Source: Crocinitomicaceae bacterium (lineage in GTDB: Bacteria > Bacteroidota > Bacteroidia > Flavobacteriales_G > Salibacteraceae). Taken from it: 64,000 bases of DNA. Position 1 is the first letter of the stretch, and each line of letters opens with the position of its first letter. The notes below the pieces were generated by a model. The model saw only the letters and a list, made by a program, of their open reading frames with translations, was not told the origin of the DNA and searched no databases. Positions 1-8,815 of this stretch are shown one piece after another. Position numbers and translations under genes: made by a program. The stretch spans positions 418,029 to 482,028 of the forward strand of contig PAME01000001.1 in NCBI GenBank assembly GCA_002707155.1. The letters are read 5' to 3'.

Positions 1-295
1 CGTGCTTAACAATGTGATCGTTAATTGGCGATTTACTATTCAGCGGGGTAGTTAGGATTAACCGAATTTTACCTTGCACTAAAACATAACTTACAGAGTC
101 TTTTGAACCCGTTTCTAAACCTTTGTAAGCTAGCGATTGAAACCCAAACGCCGTCTTATAAAAATGCGCAGATTGTTTTGCGTTTCCCACATAAAATTCA
201 ACATAGTCTGTACCTAAAAGTGGCAAGAAATCTTGAGCTCCTGCAAATATTTTTTCTAATCCGTAGTCAACTGACTTTACTTCTTTTTTACTCAT
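1..295 (-). CDS. hppD: 4-hydroxyphenylpyruvate dioxygenase, N-terminal part
   Basis: Partial gene: the start codon is at 295 and the reading frame runs off the left edge, leaving about 98 residues. The start reads MSKKEVKSVDYGLEKI, followed by GTDYVEFYVGNAKQSAHFY and a FGFQSLAYKGLETG segment, the typical first vicinal-oxygen-chelate module of HPPD. The enzyme converts 4-hydroxyphenylpyruvate to homogentisate, the second step of tyrosine breakdown, in the cytoplasm. The Fe-binding residues lie beyond the window. It starts 21 bases after the stop of hmgA, whose product handles the next step, so the two are probably co-transcribed. Family assignment is firm; completeness cannot be judged. Confidence 0.93.
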   Translation of the reverse strand, partial: MSKKEVKSVDYGLEKIFAGAQDFLPLLGTDYVEFYVGNAKQSAHFYKTAFGFQSLAYKGLETGSKDSVSYVLVQGKIRLILTTPLNSKSPINDHIVKH

Positions 296-316
296 CTCTT
301 TTTCTTTCAATATTAC

Positions 317-1477
317 CTATTCACCTATCCAAGATTTAAAATAGTCCTTGTCTGATATAGCCATGGCCTGTTCCGTAACTTTAAGGGGCTTGAACGTGTC
401 AACCATAACCGCTAATTCTTCTGTTTCTGTTTTTCCAATGCTTCTTTCCGCTGCACCTGGATGCGGACCATGCGCTGTTCCTGCAGGATGAAGTGTAATA
501 TGACCAGGTGCGATATCGTTTCTGCTCATAAAGTCACCATCAACATAATATAGCACTTCATCAGAGTCAATATTACTGTGGTTATATGGCGCAGGGATTG
601 AATCCGGGTGATAGTCATATAAACGTGGTACAAACGAACAAATTACAAATGTGCTGGTTTCGAACGTTTGATGAATAGGAGGAGGCAGATGAACTCTTCC
701 GGTTATAGGTTCAAATTCATGAATTGAAAAGGCATAAGGGAAATTATAACCGTCCCAGCCAACTACACCAAACGGATTTGCCCCATATGTAAAGTCATAA
801 ATTACACCTTCTCTTTTGACTTTAACTAGAAAGTCACCTAACTCATCATGAGTTTCTAACTCAGATGGCGGCCTCAAGTCTCTTTCACAGAATGGCGAAT
901 GTTCTAAATGTTGCCCGAACCAGTTTCGGTATTTTTTTGGTGTGTAAACAGGGCTGTTTGATTCAGTTATAAATAAACGATTGTCTGAAGAATCAAAATC
1001 CATTTTGTAAATCATTCCGCGCGGGATGACTAAATAGTCGCCGTACTTAAAATCAATATTACCCATTTGAGTTCTGAGCTTTCCCGAACCTTTATGAACA
1101 AATATTACTTCGTCAGCATCACCGTTTTTATAAAAATAGTCTTCGGTTTTATTTGAAGGCGCTGCTAGCTGAATGGAAACATCGCTATTAAATAGCACAG
1201 GAACCCTAGCATCTAATTGATCAGCAATAGGATTAACCTCAAAGCCTCTTAATCGTTGAGCTCTAATGTTTTTGTTTATGGCTGCTTTAGGAGAAACGTC
1301 TTTTTCAGCACCAATGTCCTTAACGATGGTAGGTCTATGAACGTGATACATAATAGATGACATTCCATCAAAGCCTATGGTACCAAATAGTTCTTCAGAA
1401 TACAACTCTCCGTTTTCCTTACGAAAAACAGTGTGTTTTTTATTGGGAAAATTCCCTAGTTTATGATAAAAAGGCAT
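317..1477 (-). CDS. hmgA: Homogentisate 1,2-dioxygenase
   Basis: 386-residue cupin-type ring-cleaving enzyme that opens homogentisate to maleylacetoacetate in tyrosine catabolism. The N-terminus MPFYHKLGNFPNKKHTVFR and the segment FGTIGFDGMSSIMYHVHRP are characteristic of the bacterial short form. The C-terminal half has SDEVLYYVDGDF and HPAGTAHGPHPG, which hold the expected iron ligands (Glu and His). An ATG at 1495 lies in frame but falls inside a TAGATTTG -7 element, so the ATG at 1477 is preferred and also matches family N-termini. The gene is first in an operon with hppD. The pathway neighbours make the assignment secure. Confidence 0.94.
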   Translation of the reverse strand: MPFYHKLGNFPNKKHTVFRKENGELYSEELFGTIGFDGMSSIMYHVHRPTIVKDIGAEKDVSPKAAINKNIRAQRLRGFEVNPIADQLDARVPVLFNSDVSIQLAAPSNKTEDYFYKNGDADEVIFVHKGSGKLRTQMGNIDFKYGDYLVIPRGMIYKMDFDSSDNRLFITESNSPVYTPKKYRNWFGQHLEHSPFCERDLRPPSELETHDELGDFLVKVKREGVIYDFTYGANPFGVVGWDGYNFPYAFSIHEFEPITGRVHLPPPIHQTFETSTFVICSFVPRLYDYHPDSIPAPYNHSNIDSDEVLYYVDGDFMSRNDIAPGHITLHPAGTAHGPHPGAAERSIGKTETEELAVMVDTFKPLKVTEQAMAISDKDYFKSWIGE

Positions 1478-1492
1478 AGCTAAATTTTGCAT

Positions 1493-1500
1493 CAAATCTA
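1493..1500 (-). promoter_or_regulatory. Putative -7 element for hmgA-hppD
   Basis: Minus-strand TAGATTTG fits the Bacteroidota -7 consensus TAnnTTTG. A start site about 7 bases downstream would give a short leader to the ATG at 1477. No clear TTG is visible at the expected -33 spacing, so this is a partial match. Confidence 0.4.
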
Positions 1501-1585
1501 TGGACTGCAGCGTTCTAGTAAAATGACTAATGTCAGAAATAGAGCTTATGTGAATTCGGTTACTTAGGCTTCAATTAGGTAGCTA

Positions 1586-1593
1586 TAACTTTG
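1586..1593 (+). promoter_or_regulatory. Putative -7 element for the cytochrome c peroxidase gene
   Basis: TAACTTTG followed by CGC lies 25 bases upstream of the ATG at 1618 and matches TAnnTTTG. The -33 position holds TTA rather than TTG. The site is divergent from the hmgA promoter. Confidence 0.4.
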
Positions 1594-1617
1594 CGCAGTT
1601 AATTCAAAATATAATTT

Positions 1618-2688
1618 ATGAAAAGAGTTGCTTACGCTGTAATTTGCTGCACCGTTTTTTCTTGTTCACCGGATGCAAAAACGAATAAAGAACTGAAAAA
1701 AACAATAACATTCAATGAACCTGTGAATATTAACCTATCAGCGTCTGCCTCAAAAATTGCAATACAACACTTTGAGGCAATTTATCCGCTGAACAGAAAC
1801 TCTTTAAATAATGAGGTTGTTGAGTTGGGTCAGATATTGTTTAATGACAAAAGGCTTTCTAAAGATGGAAGTGTTTCATGTAATTCTTGTCACAACTTAA
1901 AGGCTTACGGGGTAGATAATTTACCTACTTCACCAGGCGATGAGCAACAAAATGGAGATAGAAACTCACCGACAGTTTTGAATTCTGGTGACCATATCGC
2001 TCAATTTTGGGATGGTAGAGCGGCCAGTGTAGAAGATCAGGCTGGAATGCCGATTTTGAATCCAATCGAAATGAACATTCCCAATGAGCAATTTTTAGTT
2101 GAAAGATTATCGAACATAAAATTATATCAAAATTTATTCACTAAGGCTTTTCCTAAGGCCACAAGTCCCATTTCTTTTACAAATATTAAAACCGCTATAG
2201 GTGCATTTGAGCGAACACTTGTTACCCCCTCTCGCTTTGATGAATTTGTCCAAGGAAATAATAATGCTCTAACTAATAAAGAAAAACAAGGCTTAGCACT
2301 TTTTGTAAAAACAGGCTGTACAAGCTGTCATAATGGAAAGTTATTAGGCGCAAGTTCTTATCAAAAGTTTGGAGTAACGGCAAACTATTGGGACTATACA
2401 AATAGCAAAAAACGCGACAAGGGCCGCTTTGCCGTAACAGGAAATCAAGGAGATAGTTATGTATTTAAAGTTCCAAGTCTTAGAAATGTGAACGAGACAT
2501 ACCCCTACTTTCATGATGGCTCTATAGAAAAGCTGAGTGATGCGGTTTGGATAATGGCGAGGGTGCAGCTAGACAAGGATCTATCGGAGGAAGACGTAGA
2601 TTTAATTGTAAAGTTTCTTGAAACGACAACAGGATCATTACAGGTTGATAAACAAACTCCAACGCCAAAATTGGCACAGAATATTTAG
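1618..2688 (+). CDS. Di-haem cytochrome c peroxidase family lipoprotein
   Basis: 356 residues with a lipoprotein signal ending in VFSC (Cys at residue 16), so probably membrane-anchored on the outer side of the inner membrane or in the outer membrane. Two c-type haem motifs are present: CNSCH at about residues 88-92 and CTSCH at about 234-238, spaced as in the CcpA/MauG family. Intervening motifs such as NSPTVLN, FWDGRA and GAFERTL are standard for it. CcpA members reduce hydrogen peroxide using cytochrome or cupredoxin electrons, while MauG-like members oxidise protein residues. The sequence alone does not separate the two roles. It stands alone, with a divergent promoter region shared with hmgA. 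Confidence 0.88.
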   Translation: MKRVAYAVICCTVFSCSPDAKTNKELKKTITFNEPVNINLSASASKIAIQHFEAIYPLNRNSLNNEVVELGQILFNDKRLSKDGSVSCNSCHNLKAYGVDNLPTSPGDEQQNGDRNSPTVLNSGDHIAQFWDGRAASVEDQAGMPILNPIEMNIPNEQFLVERLSNIKLYQNLFTKAFPKATSPISFTNIKTAIGAFERTLVTPSRFDEFVQGNNNALTNKEKQGLALFVKTGCTSCHNGKLLGASSYQKFGVTANYWDYTNSKKRDKGRFAVTGNQGDSYVFKVPSLRNVNETYPYFHDGSIEKLSDAVWIMARVQLDKDLSEEDVDLIVKFLETTTGSLQVDKQTPTPKLAQNI

Positions 2689-2724
2689 TACTCGATTCTA
2701 TTCATAGAGGCTCCATTTAAATAA

Positions 2725-2732
2725 TATTTTTG
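2725..2732 (+). promoter_or_regulatory. Putative -7 element for tdh
   Basis: TATTTTTG followed by C lies 20 bases upstream of the ATG at 2752 and matches TAnnTTTG. No -33 TTG at the expected distance. Confidence 0.35.
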
Positions 2733-2751
2733 CTAGACATCATTTATAGAT

Positions 2752-3690
2752 ATGGCTGATAAAATATTAATAATAGGTTCCCTTGGTCAGGTTGGTCAGG
2801 AATTATTTGAAAGTTTAAAAATTACGTACGGAGAATCTAATGTTATTGCATCTGATGTAAAGGATGAGGTAAGCATAGAAGGGCGGTATGAGAAGCTAGA
2901 CGTTTTGGATAAAAATGCTTTATTCGATTTAGTTAAGAAAAATGGAGTAACCCAAGTTTATAATTTAGCCGCTTTACTCTCGGCCACTGCCGAAAAACAT
3001 CCACGATTTGGTTGGGACTTAACCATCGAAGGTCAGTTTAACGTGCTAAACCTTGCCAAAGAAGGCCATATAAAAAAGATTTTTTGGCCGAGCTCAATAG
3101 CTGTTTTTGGCCCAACAACTCCAAAGGACAAAACTCCTCAGCAAACTATAATTGAGCCCAATACTGTCTATGGAATTGGAAAACTTGCGGGTGAAATGTG
3201 GAATAAATACTACTTTGAAAAATACGATGTTGATGTTCGTGGTGTTCGTTACCCTGGTTTAATCGGTTGGAAAAGCCTTCCGGGTGGAGGAACTACTGAT
3301 TATGCTGTGGACATTTTTTACAGTGCCCTTCGAGGTGAAAAATTTGATTGTTTTTTAAGATCAGATACTGAGCTACCCATGATGCATATGGAAGATGCTA
3401 TTCGTGCAACTCGAGAAATAATGGAGGCACCATCAAATGATATTAAACTTAGAACCTGCTATAATATCGCAGCAATGAACTTTGAGCCAAAAGGATTAAC
3501 TGCTGAAATTCAAACAAGAATTCCTTCTTTTGAAATCTCTTATAACCCTGATTTTAGACAAGATATAGCCGCTACATGGCCAAGATCAATTGATGATTCT
3601 CCAGCAAGAACCGATTGGGGGTGGAAAGAGAAATACGACTTAAATGCGTTAGTGGACAATATGCTCGAAAACCTTAAAGGTAAAGTATAG
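2752..3690 (+). CDS. tdh: L-threonine 3-dehydrogenase, extended-SDR type
   Basis: 312-residue NAD-dependent epimerase-fold protein. It has the Rossmann motif GSLGQVGQ (Gly9, Gly12, Gly15), serines at 114-115 in the active-site strand, and the catalytic Tyr140-x3-Lys144 pair in VYGIGK. The sequence closely resembles the SDR-type threonine dehydrogenases known from Flavobacterium, which oxidise threonine to 2-amino-3-ketobutyrate, unlike the zinc-dependent Tdh of enterobacteria. Landmarks are PSSIAVFGP, RGVRYPGLIGW and DDSPARTDWGW near the end. The next gene begins 2 bases downstream, suggesting co-transcription. A generic sugar-nucleotide epimerase is the alternative but fits less well. Confidence 0.86.
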   Translation: MADKILIIGSLGQVGQELFESLKITYGESNVIASDVKDEVSIEGRYEKLDVLDKNALFDLVKKNGVTQVYNLAALLSATAEKHPRFGWDLTIEGQFNVLNLAKEGHIKKIFWPSSIAVFGPTTPKDKTPQQTIIEPNTVYGIGKLAGEMWNKYYFEKYDVDVRGVRYPGLIGWKSLPGGGTTDYAVDIFYSALRGEKFDCFLRSDTELPMMHMEDAIRATREIMEAPSNDIKLRTCYNIAAMNFEPKGLTAEIQTRIPSFEISYNPDFRQDIAATWPRSIDDSPARTDWGWKEKYDLNALVDNMLENLKGKV

Positions 3691-3692
3691 TT

Positions 3693-4694
3693 ATGCGAGT
3701 TATTATTTGGAGTTGCTTGTTTCTATTGACTTTATTTAGTTGTGCAGACGACTCACAAGAAAGGTCAAAGAATGCGAAGCCAATTTCATCAATAGTTTTT
3801 ACCCCAGTTGAGAAGCCCGTATTTGTTGCGGATAGCGCTTATCAGTATATTGTTGAACAATTGGCTTTTGGCCCTAGAGTACCAGGATCGAAGTCACATG
3901 CTAATGCCGCAGTATATTTAGAGAAACAATTCAAAAAATGGAACTGGCAAACTAATCTGCAATTGGGTAGCGCTGTAACATTTAATGGGAAGGAAATAGC
4001 CATAAAAAATATAGTAGCAAGGTTTGATACCACAAAAAAATCTCGTGTTTTGTTAATGGCTCATTGGGACACACGACCTTTTGCTGACAGAGATGAAATT
4101 AGAAAGACTGAAGCAATTGATGGGGCTAACGATGGAGCTTCAGGTGTTGGAGTACTTTTGGAAATTGCACGCATAATTTCAAGCTCAGATCTGAAACCAA
4201 ATATTGGAATTGATATTGTCCTTTTTGATGCTGAAGATTATGGTCAGCCATCGGGAATGATGTCTGGTCAAACTGGCGATACATGGTGCTTAGGCTCGCA
4301 ATATTGGGCAAAACATCTGGCAGTGGATTATGTTAGGCCTAAGTATGGAATTTTATTGGATATGGTAGGCGCAAAGGATGCTATTTTCCCAAAAGAAGGT
4401 GTTTCGATGCAGTATAACCCACAGCTAGTAAACAAAATCTGGTACTTTGCAAATAAGTTAGGCTATGGAAAATACTTCATTCAACAAGAAGCAAGTGGAG
4501 GCATAACTGATGACCACCTTTATGTAAACAAAATAGCCAAAATCCCAAGTATCGACATCATACACTACGACCCTTATCAAGGAGATTTTGGAGCTTTTCA
4601 TCACCGTCACTCGGATGATATTAATGTGATAGACAAAACCACTCTAGAGGTAGTTGGTAATGTAGTTTTGGAGACAATTTACCGCGAAAAGTAA
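3693..4694 (+). CDS. Glutaminyl-peptide cyclotransferase, M28 family lipoprotein
   Basis: 333 residues with a lipobox ending in LFSC near residue 17. The catalytic domain carries the zinc-peptidase-like motifs MAHWDTRPFADRD, GANDGASGVGVLLEIARI and LFDAEDYG, with a C-terminal HHRHSDD. This order matches animal-type glutaminyl cyclases such as the one in Porphyromonas gingivalis. These enzymes use one zinc ion to convert N-terminal Gln to pyroglutamate. In Bacteroidota many exported proteins begin with Gln after signal peptide removal, which gives it plausible substrates, including T9SS cargo in this window. It follows tdh by 2 bases. An M28 aminopeptidase is less likely because the motif set is that of the cyclase. 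Confidence 0.85.
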   Translation: MRVIIWSCLFLLTLFSCADDSQERSKNAKPISSIVFTPVEKPVFVADSAYQYIVEQLAFGPRVPGSKSHANAAVYLEKQFKKWNWQTNLQLGSAVTFNGKEIAIKNIVARFDTTKKSRVLLMAHWDTRPFADRDEIRKTEAIDGANDGASGVGVLLEIARIISSSDLKPNIGIDIVLFDAEDYGQPSGMMSGQTGDTWCLGSQYWAKHLAVDYVRPKYGILLDMVGAKDAIFPKEGVSMQYNPQLVNKIWYFANKLGYGKYFIQQEASGGITDDHLYVNKIAKIPSIDIIHYDPYQGDFGAFHHRHSDDINVIDKTTLEVVGNVVLETIYREK

Positions 4695-4862
4695 AAAATT
4701 CACTTAATTAATGTTTGGTTTTTGCTGCAGAGCAATGCAACGATTGTAAAAAATTGTACAATAATTTAAACCCATTCCCATTTACATTTGTTAACATAAA
4801 TTAAAGAGCCTTAAATAATTTGGTCACTGTAAAAGAAGGGTCTTGAATAACTAAAAATTAAC

Positions 4863-5681
4863 ATGAAAACACCAATTCGAATGTCTAGAATAGCTGGTAT
4901 TGCAGCAATAGCAGGTCTGTTTATTGGCGGACTTTTATCAAACTCAAGTATTCCCGCACCCACGGGTTACACAGGTTCTCCTGCAGATGGAAAAACTTGT
5001 GGAACGAATGGAGGGTGTCACGGTGGAGGAGCCACAGTTGACAACGACATGATCTCTTCTGATATACCTGCTGATGGTTATACTCCAGGATCTAAATATA
5101 ATGTTACCGTTACAGTTGCGCAAGCTGGTGTAAGCAAATTTGGTTTTTCTTTTACTGCTCAGAAAAATGATGGAGCGCAACTAGGAACCTTAGCTGCCGG
5201 AGCTGGAACTAGCCTCGATAATACAAGTAAATATATTAGTCATACCAGTTCAAGCACTGCAGGGTCAAACGGAAGTAAAGCGTGGTCTTTTAAATGGACT
5301 GCACCAGCCTCTGGAACGGGCGTGGTAAGTTTTTATGCTGCAGGTAATGCAACCGATGCAATGTCAAATACTTCAGGTGACAATATATATAAAGCTTCAG
5401 CAACATTTATTGAAAAGGGTGGAGATAATTCTACGGTTTCTATAAATAACAAAACGGTACGTCCCATTTTATCAGTTTACCCTAATCCGGCTCAAAATGT
5501 TGTTTGGCTCGATTCAGATAATAGCGAGGAAGTAAGAGTCATAAACTTAAAAGGTGAGTTAGTTAGAACCGTTTCTCTTATTGAAGGAAAAAATAGATTG
5601 GATATTTCTGACTTGAATTACGGGGTTTATAGAATTCAAAATACCGAAGGCTCAATAAACGAAACGTTGGTTAAACTTTAG
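4863..5681 (+). CDS. T9SS-sorted protein with choice-of-anchor-V/reeler-like domain
   Basis: 272 residues. A hydrophobic signal covers about residues 9-25, then GYTGSPADGKTCG, an immunoglobulin-like domain of about 140 residues rich in Gly, Ser and Thr, and a C-terminal type A sorting domain (LSVYPNPAQN to GVYRIQ). The start of the mature region resembles choice-of-anchor-V proteins, where a CxxCH haem motif usually follows GYTG. Here the cysteines are spaced C46-x5-C52-H53, so haem binding is doubtful. The protein is probably secreted and cell-surface attached; its role is unknown. The gene has a 168-base upstream spacer and is convergent with gldH, 2 bases away. Confidence 0.75.
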   Translation: MKTPIRMSRIAGIAAIAGLFIGGLLSNSSIPAPTGYTGSPADGKTCGTNGGCHGGGATVDNDMISSDIPADGYTPGSKYNVTVTVAQAGVSKFGFSFTAQKNDGAQLGTLAAGAGTSLDNTSKYISHTSSSTAGSNGSKAWSFKWTAPASGTGVVSFYAAGNATDAMSNTSGDNIYKASATFIEKGGDNSTVSINNKTVRPILSVYPNPAQNVVWLDSDNSEEVRVINLKGELVRTVSLIEGKNRLDISDLNYGVYRIQNTEGSINETLVKL

Positions 5682-5683
5682 GT

Positions 5684-6139
5684 TTATTCAGCATTTTCAA
5701 CACGTAGTCCTACTTCTTTAATCCCACTCAGTTTATCGTCTCTCATTACTTGAGAAAAATTAAAATTGTATATACCCGGTTCAGGAAATTGAACTTTCCG
5801 CTGAAATAAAATTTGGTGAGTTACTAAACCTCCAGAGGTATTACCAAGCCATTTTCCAGATTGGTCACAAAGTATAAATTCTAGGGTGTCTTTTTCAATC
5901 TTACCATTGGGCAACGTAAGCTCGGAAAGCACATACAAATTGCTGTATTTGTAAGTTTGATCATTTCTTAAGTTGAAATACAAGTTTTTTAAGGTTGCTA
6001 TTTCCGTAATTTCAGCAGCGAAAGAAACAGTCTTTTTAACATCCCAAACCCCCTCATTCATAGGCGTATTTAGTTCATACACCCTTTTGGAGTCACAGCT
6101 AAACAGGACAAATGGAAGAAACAATAACGCGAACTTCAT
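5684..6139 (-). CDS. gldH: Gliding motility lipoprotein GldH
   Basis: 151 residues with signal peptide MKFALLFLPFVLFSC, the Cys being the lipidation site. The body, with the landmarks VYELNTPMNEGVW, FNLRNDQTYKYSNLY and GKWLGNTSGG, matches the GldH family found across Flavobacteriia. GldH is a lipoprotein needed for gliding and linked to T9SS function, though its biochemical role is not established. Its ATG overlaps the stop of ricT by one base (TAATG), and the holB-ricT-gldH order is a recurring flavobacterial arrangement. The penicillin-binding protein gene often found after gldH is absent. Confidence 0.88.
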   Translation of the reverse strand: MKFALLFLPFVLFSCDSKRVYELNTPMNEGVWDVKKTVSFAAEITEIATLKNLYFNLRNDQTYKYSNLYVLSELTLPNGKIEKDTLEFILCDQSGKWLGNTSGGLVTHQILFQRKVQFPEPGIYNFNFSQVMRDDKLSGIKEVGLRVENAE

Positions 6140-7485
6140 TATTCTGACTTAGGCTTTGAGTTTGTTTTTGGAGGTCTATTACCACCCGTCTTTTTATTTT
6201 GAGGATTGTTTTGTCCGTTAGGTTTCCTTTTTTGATTTGGGCGATTTTTTTTCTGACCTTGCTGGTTTCCACCTTGACCTTGGTTTTGGTTACGTTGGTC
6301 ATTTTTAGGACCACCTCCTTGGCTATCGGGCCTTTTGCCCTTGCGCTTATTTCTATTTCGGTTGTTACTTTTCTTTTTCTCTTTAGTATTAAACCGATTT
6401 AAATCATCTTGACCAACAACATTTTCGTAATCAGGAAGGTCTTCAACTGGAGCATCAACAAAGGCAAACTGCTTCAAGCTTTCGGGAAATTTATTCTGTT
6501 TATTCATTTCCAAAATCTCTTTCACAGTTTCCAGTTTCAGAGGGTGAAAAACAGCAGGGTCTTCTTTTGTGTTGAACCACAATGTTTTTCTGAAAATATC
6601 GGTTTTTTGAAGAAATGCAGTCCCTTTTTTAGTTTTAAGCTTTATGTCTCCTTCTGGAAAATCTTTAAGCGCATCTAAGTAACTATCTAATTCATAGTTT
6701 AGACAACACTTGAGTTTGCCGCATTGACCTGCAAGCTTTATTGGATTTATGGCCAATTGCTGGTACCTCGCTGCCGAAGTAGAGACCGATCTAAAATCAG
6801 TTAACCAAGTAGAGCAACACAATTCTCTACCGCAACTTCCTATACCACCTACTCTGCCCGCTTCTTGTCGTGCTCCAATTTGTTTCATTTCTACACGCAC
6901 TTTAAAAGTGCCTGCGAATTTTTTAATAAGCTCCCTAAAGTCCACACGACTTTCAGAGGTATAATAGAATATAGCCTTTGTGCCATCCCCCTGATATTCA
7001 ACATCCGAAATTTTCATGTCTAATTTGAGTTCAGCCGCTGCTTTTCTCGCTTTAACCATCGTTTCGTCTTCCTTCTTTTGAACTTCCTGCCAGAGATCAA
7101 TATCTTCTTGAGTAGCGATGCGAATTACCCTACTAAGAGTGTTAATGTTTGTTTTTGGGTTTTTACGAGTAAGTTGAACTCTTACAAGTTCGCCAGTAAG
7201 TGTTACTGCGCCAACGTCGGTGCCATGAGAAGCCTCAACCATTACTATATCACCCACAGAGGTTGTTATACTTGTACCGTATCTATAATATTCTTTTCGA
7301 GTGTTTTTAAAGCGCACCTCAACTAGAGGAGTTGAGTTAACAGCTGAGCTTTCCATACCCGCTAACCAATCAAAAACATCTAATTTTCCGCAACCACCGG
7401 AACTACAATTCCCGTTATTTTCGCAACCTGCAGGAGTTCCACCTGAGCTGCCGCATGCTCCACTTGAGCAACTTCCACACCCCAT
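6139..7485 (-). CDS. ricT: PSP1-domain protein, RicT/YaaT-like
   Basis: 448 residues. The first about 35 residues are a Cys/Gly-rich leader (GCGSCSSGACG, CENNGNCSSGGCG), as in the Bacteroidota RicT form. The PSP1 domain occupies about 45-330, with IGSCGRELCCSTWL and AGQCGKLKCCLNYE providing the conserved cysteines that in Bacillus help bind [4Fe-4S] clusters in the RicA-RicF-RicT complex. From about 365 the tail is low-complexity, rich in Lys, Asn, Gln and Gly, and probably binds RNA or is disordered. The Bacillus complex affects mRNA processing; the role in Bacteroidota is unproven. The ATG at 7485 is chosen over an upstream in-frame TTG because it begins MGCGSC. Confidence 0.84.
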   Translation of the reverse strand: MGCGSCSSGACGSSGGTPAGCENNGNCSSGGCGKLDVFDWLAGMESSAVNSTPLVEVRFKNTRKEYYRYGTSITTSVGDIVMVEASHGTDVGAVTLTGELVRVQLTRKNPKTNINTLSRVIRIATQEDIDLWQEVQKKEDETMVKARKAAAELKLDMKISDVEYQGDGTKAIFYYTSESRVDFRELIKKFAGTFKVRVEMKQIGARQEAGRVGGIGSCGRELCCSTWLTDFRSVSTSAARYQQLAINPIKLAGQCGKLKCCLNYELDSYLDALKDFPEGDIKLKTKKGTAFLQKTDIFRKTLWFNTKEDPAVFHPLKLETVKEILEMNKQNKFPESLKQFAFVDAPVEDLPDYENVVGQDDLNRFNTKEKKKSNNRNRNKRKGKRPDSQGGGPKNDQRNQNQGQGGNQQGQKKNRPNQKRKPNGQNNPQNKKTGGNRPPKTNSKPKSE

Positions 7486-7580
7486 TAACAATATATATTG
7501 AGTGCTTTCTATTATTTCTAGAAAGCAACTAAGATTCTACAATAGCCACAAAGTTATCATAAACAAGGAGCTATTTTCTT

Positions 7581-8720
7581 CTATTTTTTTGGGTGAATAT
7601 TGGTTAGTATAATCAACGAAACATCCATCAATACTATCTTGGCATTACAGTTCCTTCCTATGTCGAAGAGCGCGTCCTCAAAGGCAGAAACAAATCCCTG
7701 GCAGTTTTGGGCGGTTACATATTTTGCGAATTTATTAATAAAACCATTTTCAGTTTCTTCGATGCGTTGAAGTTCAGGACCGCCATAATTTAGAATGATA
7801 CTTTCTCTAAAAACATGCAATCCATACTGAAGAAAAAGCTTCATATTTTCTCGATTTTCACGATTCATTTTCTCTAGCCATTTAAAAATAGAGGCCAAAT
7901 CTTTTTTGAAACAAAATCGCATCCATTGCGAGAAGTTCTCATGGTTGAATTCAATCTGTTTATCGTTTCGAATTAATTCGAATGCTTTGTTAAGGTTTCC
8001 TTCACTGAGCCTAGTAATGGTATTCAGCTGAATCTCGCTTAAATTATAGCTAGAATTGATGGCATTTTTTATTGATACGGAGTCAATCGGAGAAAATTGA
8101 ACCAATTGGCAGCGAGAAAGAATCGTTGGGAGTATTTGTTCAGTACTTTGGGCAATGAGGATAAATATTGTTTTCTCAGGAGGCTCTTCCAGTAATTTCA
8201 GTAGCTTATTAGCGGCGGCTGAGTTAATAAGCTCAGCCATCCATATTACCATGAACTTATATTCACTCTCAAAGGGCTTAAGGCTAAATTTTTTCATAAT
8301 AGCAGAGCTTTCATTTACAGAAATACTGCCTTGGGTTTTAAGTAAACCTATATGATTATACCACGCATTTAGATTCATGTAGGGCATTTCTATGACAGCT
8401 TCGCGCCATAAATGGATGAAGTCGTCACTAACTAGTTTTAACCCTTTGATATTGTCGGTTTTATTAACGGGAAAGGAAAAGTGTATATCGGGATGAATTA
8501 ATTTTTCAACTTTTAAATTCCCAGATGAATTAGGTTGGTCTTGCCATTTTCCATGTTTTATGTGTTGAATAATGGTTTTAATATATGCTAGAGCCATTGG
8601 CAGGGTTCCACTGCCCTCCGGGCCACAAAAAATTTGGGCATGAGGAATTCTGCTGTTTTTTAACGCATCGAGCAAATGCTCTTTTACTTTTTCGTTTCCA
8701 TATATGCGCTCTAATTCCAT
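7581..8720 (-). CDS. holB: DNA polymerase III delta-prime subunit
   Basis: About 379 residues. It starts MELERIYGNEKVKEHL, has an AAA+ fold with CGPEGSGTLPMA in the P-loop position, then HPDIHFSFPV, ANKLLKLLEEPPE and ILSRCQ. This is the clamp-loader arrangement of Bacteroidota HolB, which helps load the sliding clamp. The P-loop lacks the usual Lys, and the four zinc-module cysteines usually seen before HPD are missing, so ATPase activity is unlikely, as for delta-prime in general. An in-frame TTG at 8729 overlaps the -7 element, so ATG 8720 is preferred. It heads the holB-ricT-gldH cluster. Confidence 0.85.
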   Translation of the reverse strand: MELERIYGNEKVKEHLLDALKNSRIPHAQIFCGPEGSGTLPMALAYIKTIIQHIKHGKWQDQPNSSGNLKVEKLIHPDIHFSFPVNKTDNIKGLKLVSDDFIHLWREAVIEMPYMNLNAWYNHIGLLKTQGSISVNESSAIMKKFSLKPFESEYKFMVIWMAELINSAAANKLLKLLEEPPEKTIFILIAQSTEQILPTILSRCQLVQFSPIDSVSIKNAINSSYNLSEIQLNTITRLSEGNLNKAFELIRNDKQIEFNHENFSQWMRFCFKKDLASIFKWLEKMNRENRENMKLFLQYGLHVFRESIILNYGGPELQRIEETENGFINKFAKYVTAQNCQGFVSAFEDALFDIGRNCNAKIVLMDVSLIILTNIHPKK

Positions 8721-8726
8721 TTGCGT

Positions 8727-8734
8727 CAAAAGTA
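8727..8734 (-). promoter_or_regulatory. Putative -7 element for holB
   Basis: Minus-strand TACTTTTG fits TAnnTTTG. It ends only 6 bases before the ATG at 8720, which would give a nearly leaderless mRNA. Confidence 0.4.
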
Positions 8735-8784
8735 GCTAAAGCCAATTTTAGATGAACATATAGTGCGTGATTTAATTGCCAAAT

Positions 8785-8792
8785 TATCTTTG
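8785..8792 (+). promoter_or_regulatory. Putative -7 element for pgk
   Basis: TATCTTTG followed by C, 23 bases before the pgk ATG, matches TAnnTTTG. The -33 box is weak (GTG at the expected distance). Confidence 0.4.
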
Positions 8793-8815
8793 CTCACATC
8801 ATTTAAAATAAGAGC

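Noticed and set aside
6199..7501. Plus-strand frames opposite ricT
   Set aside because: Shadows of the minus-strand gene, whose PSP1 domain is unambiguous.
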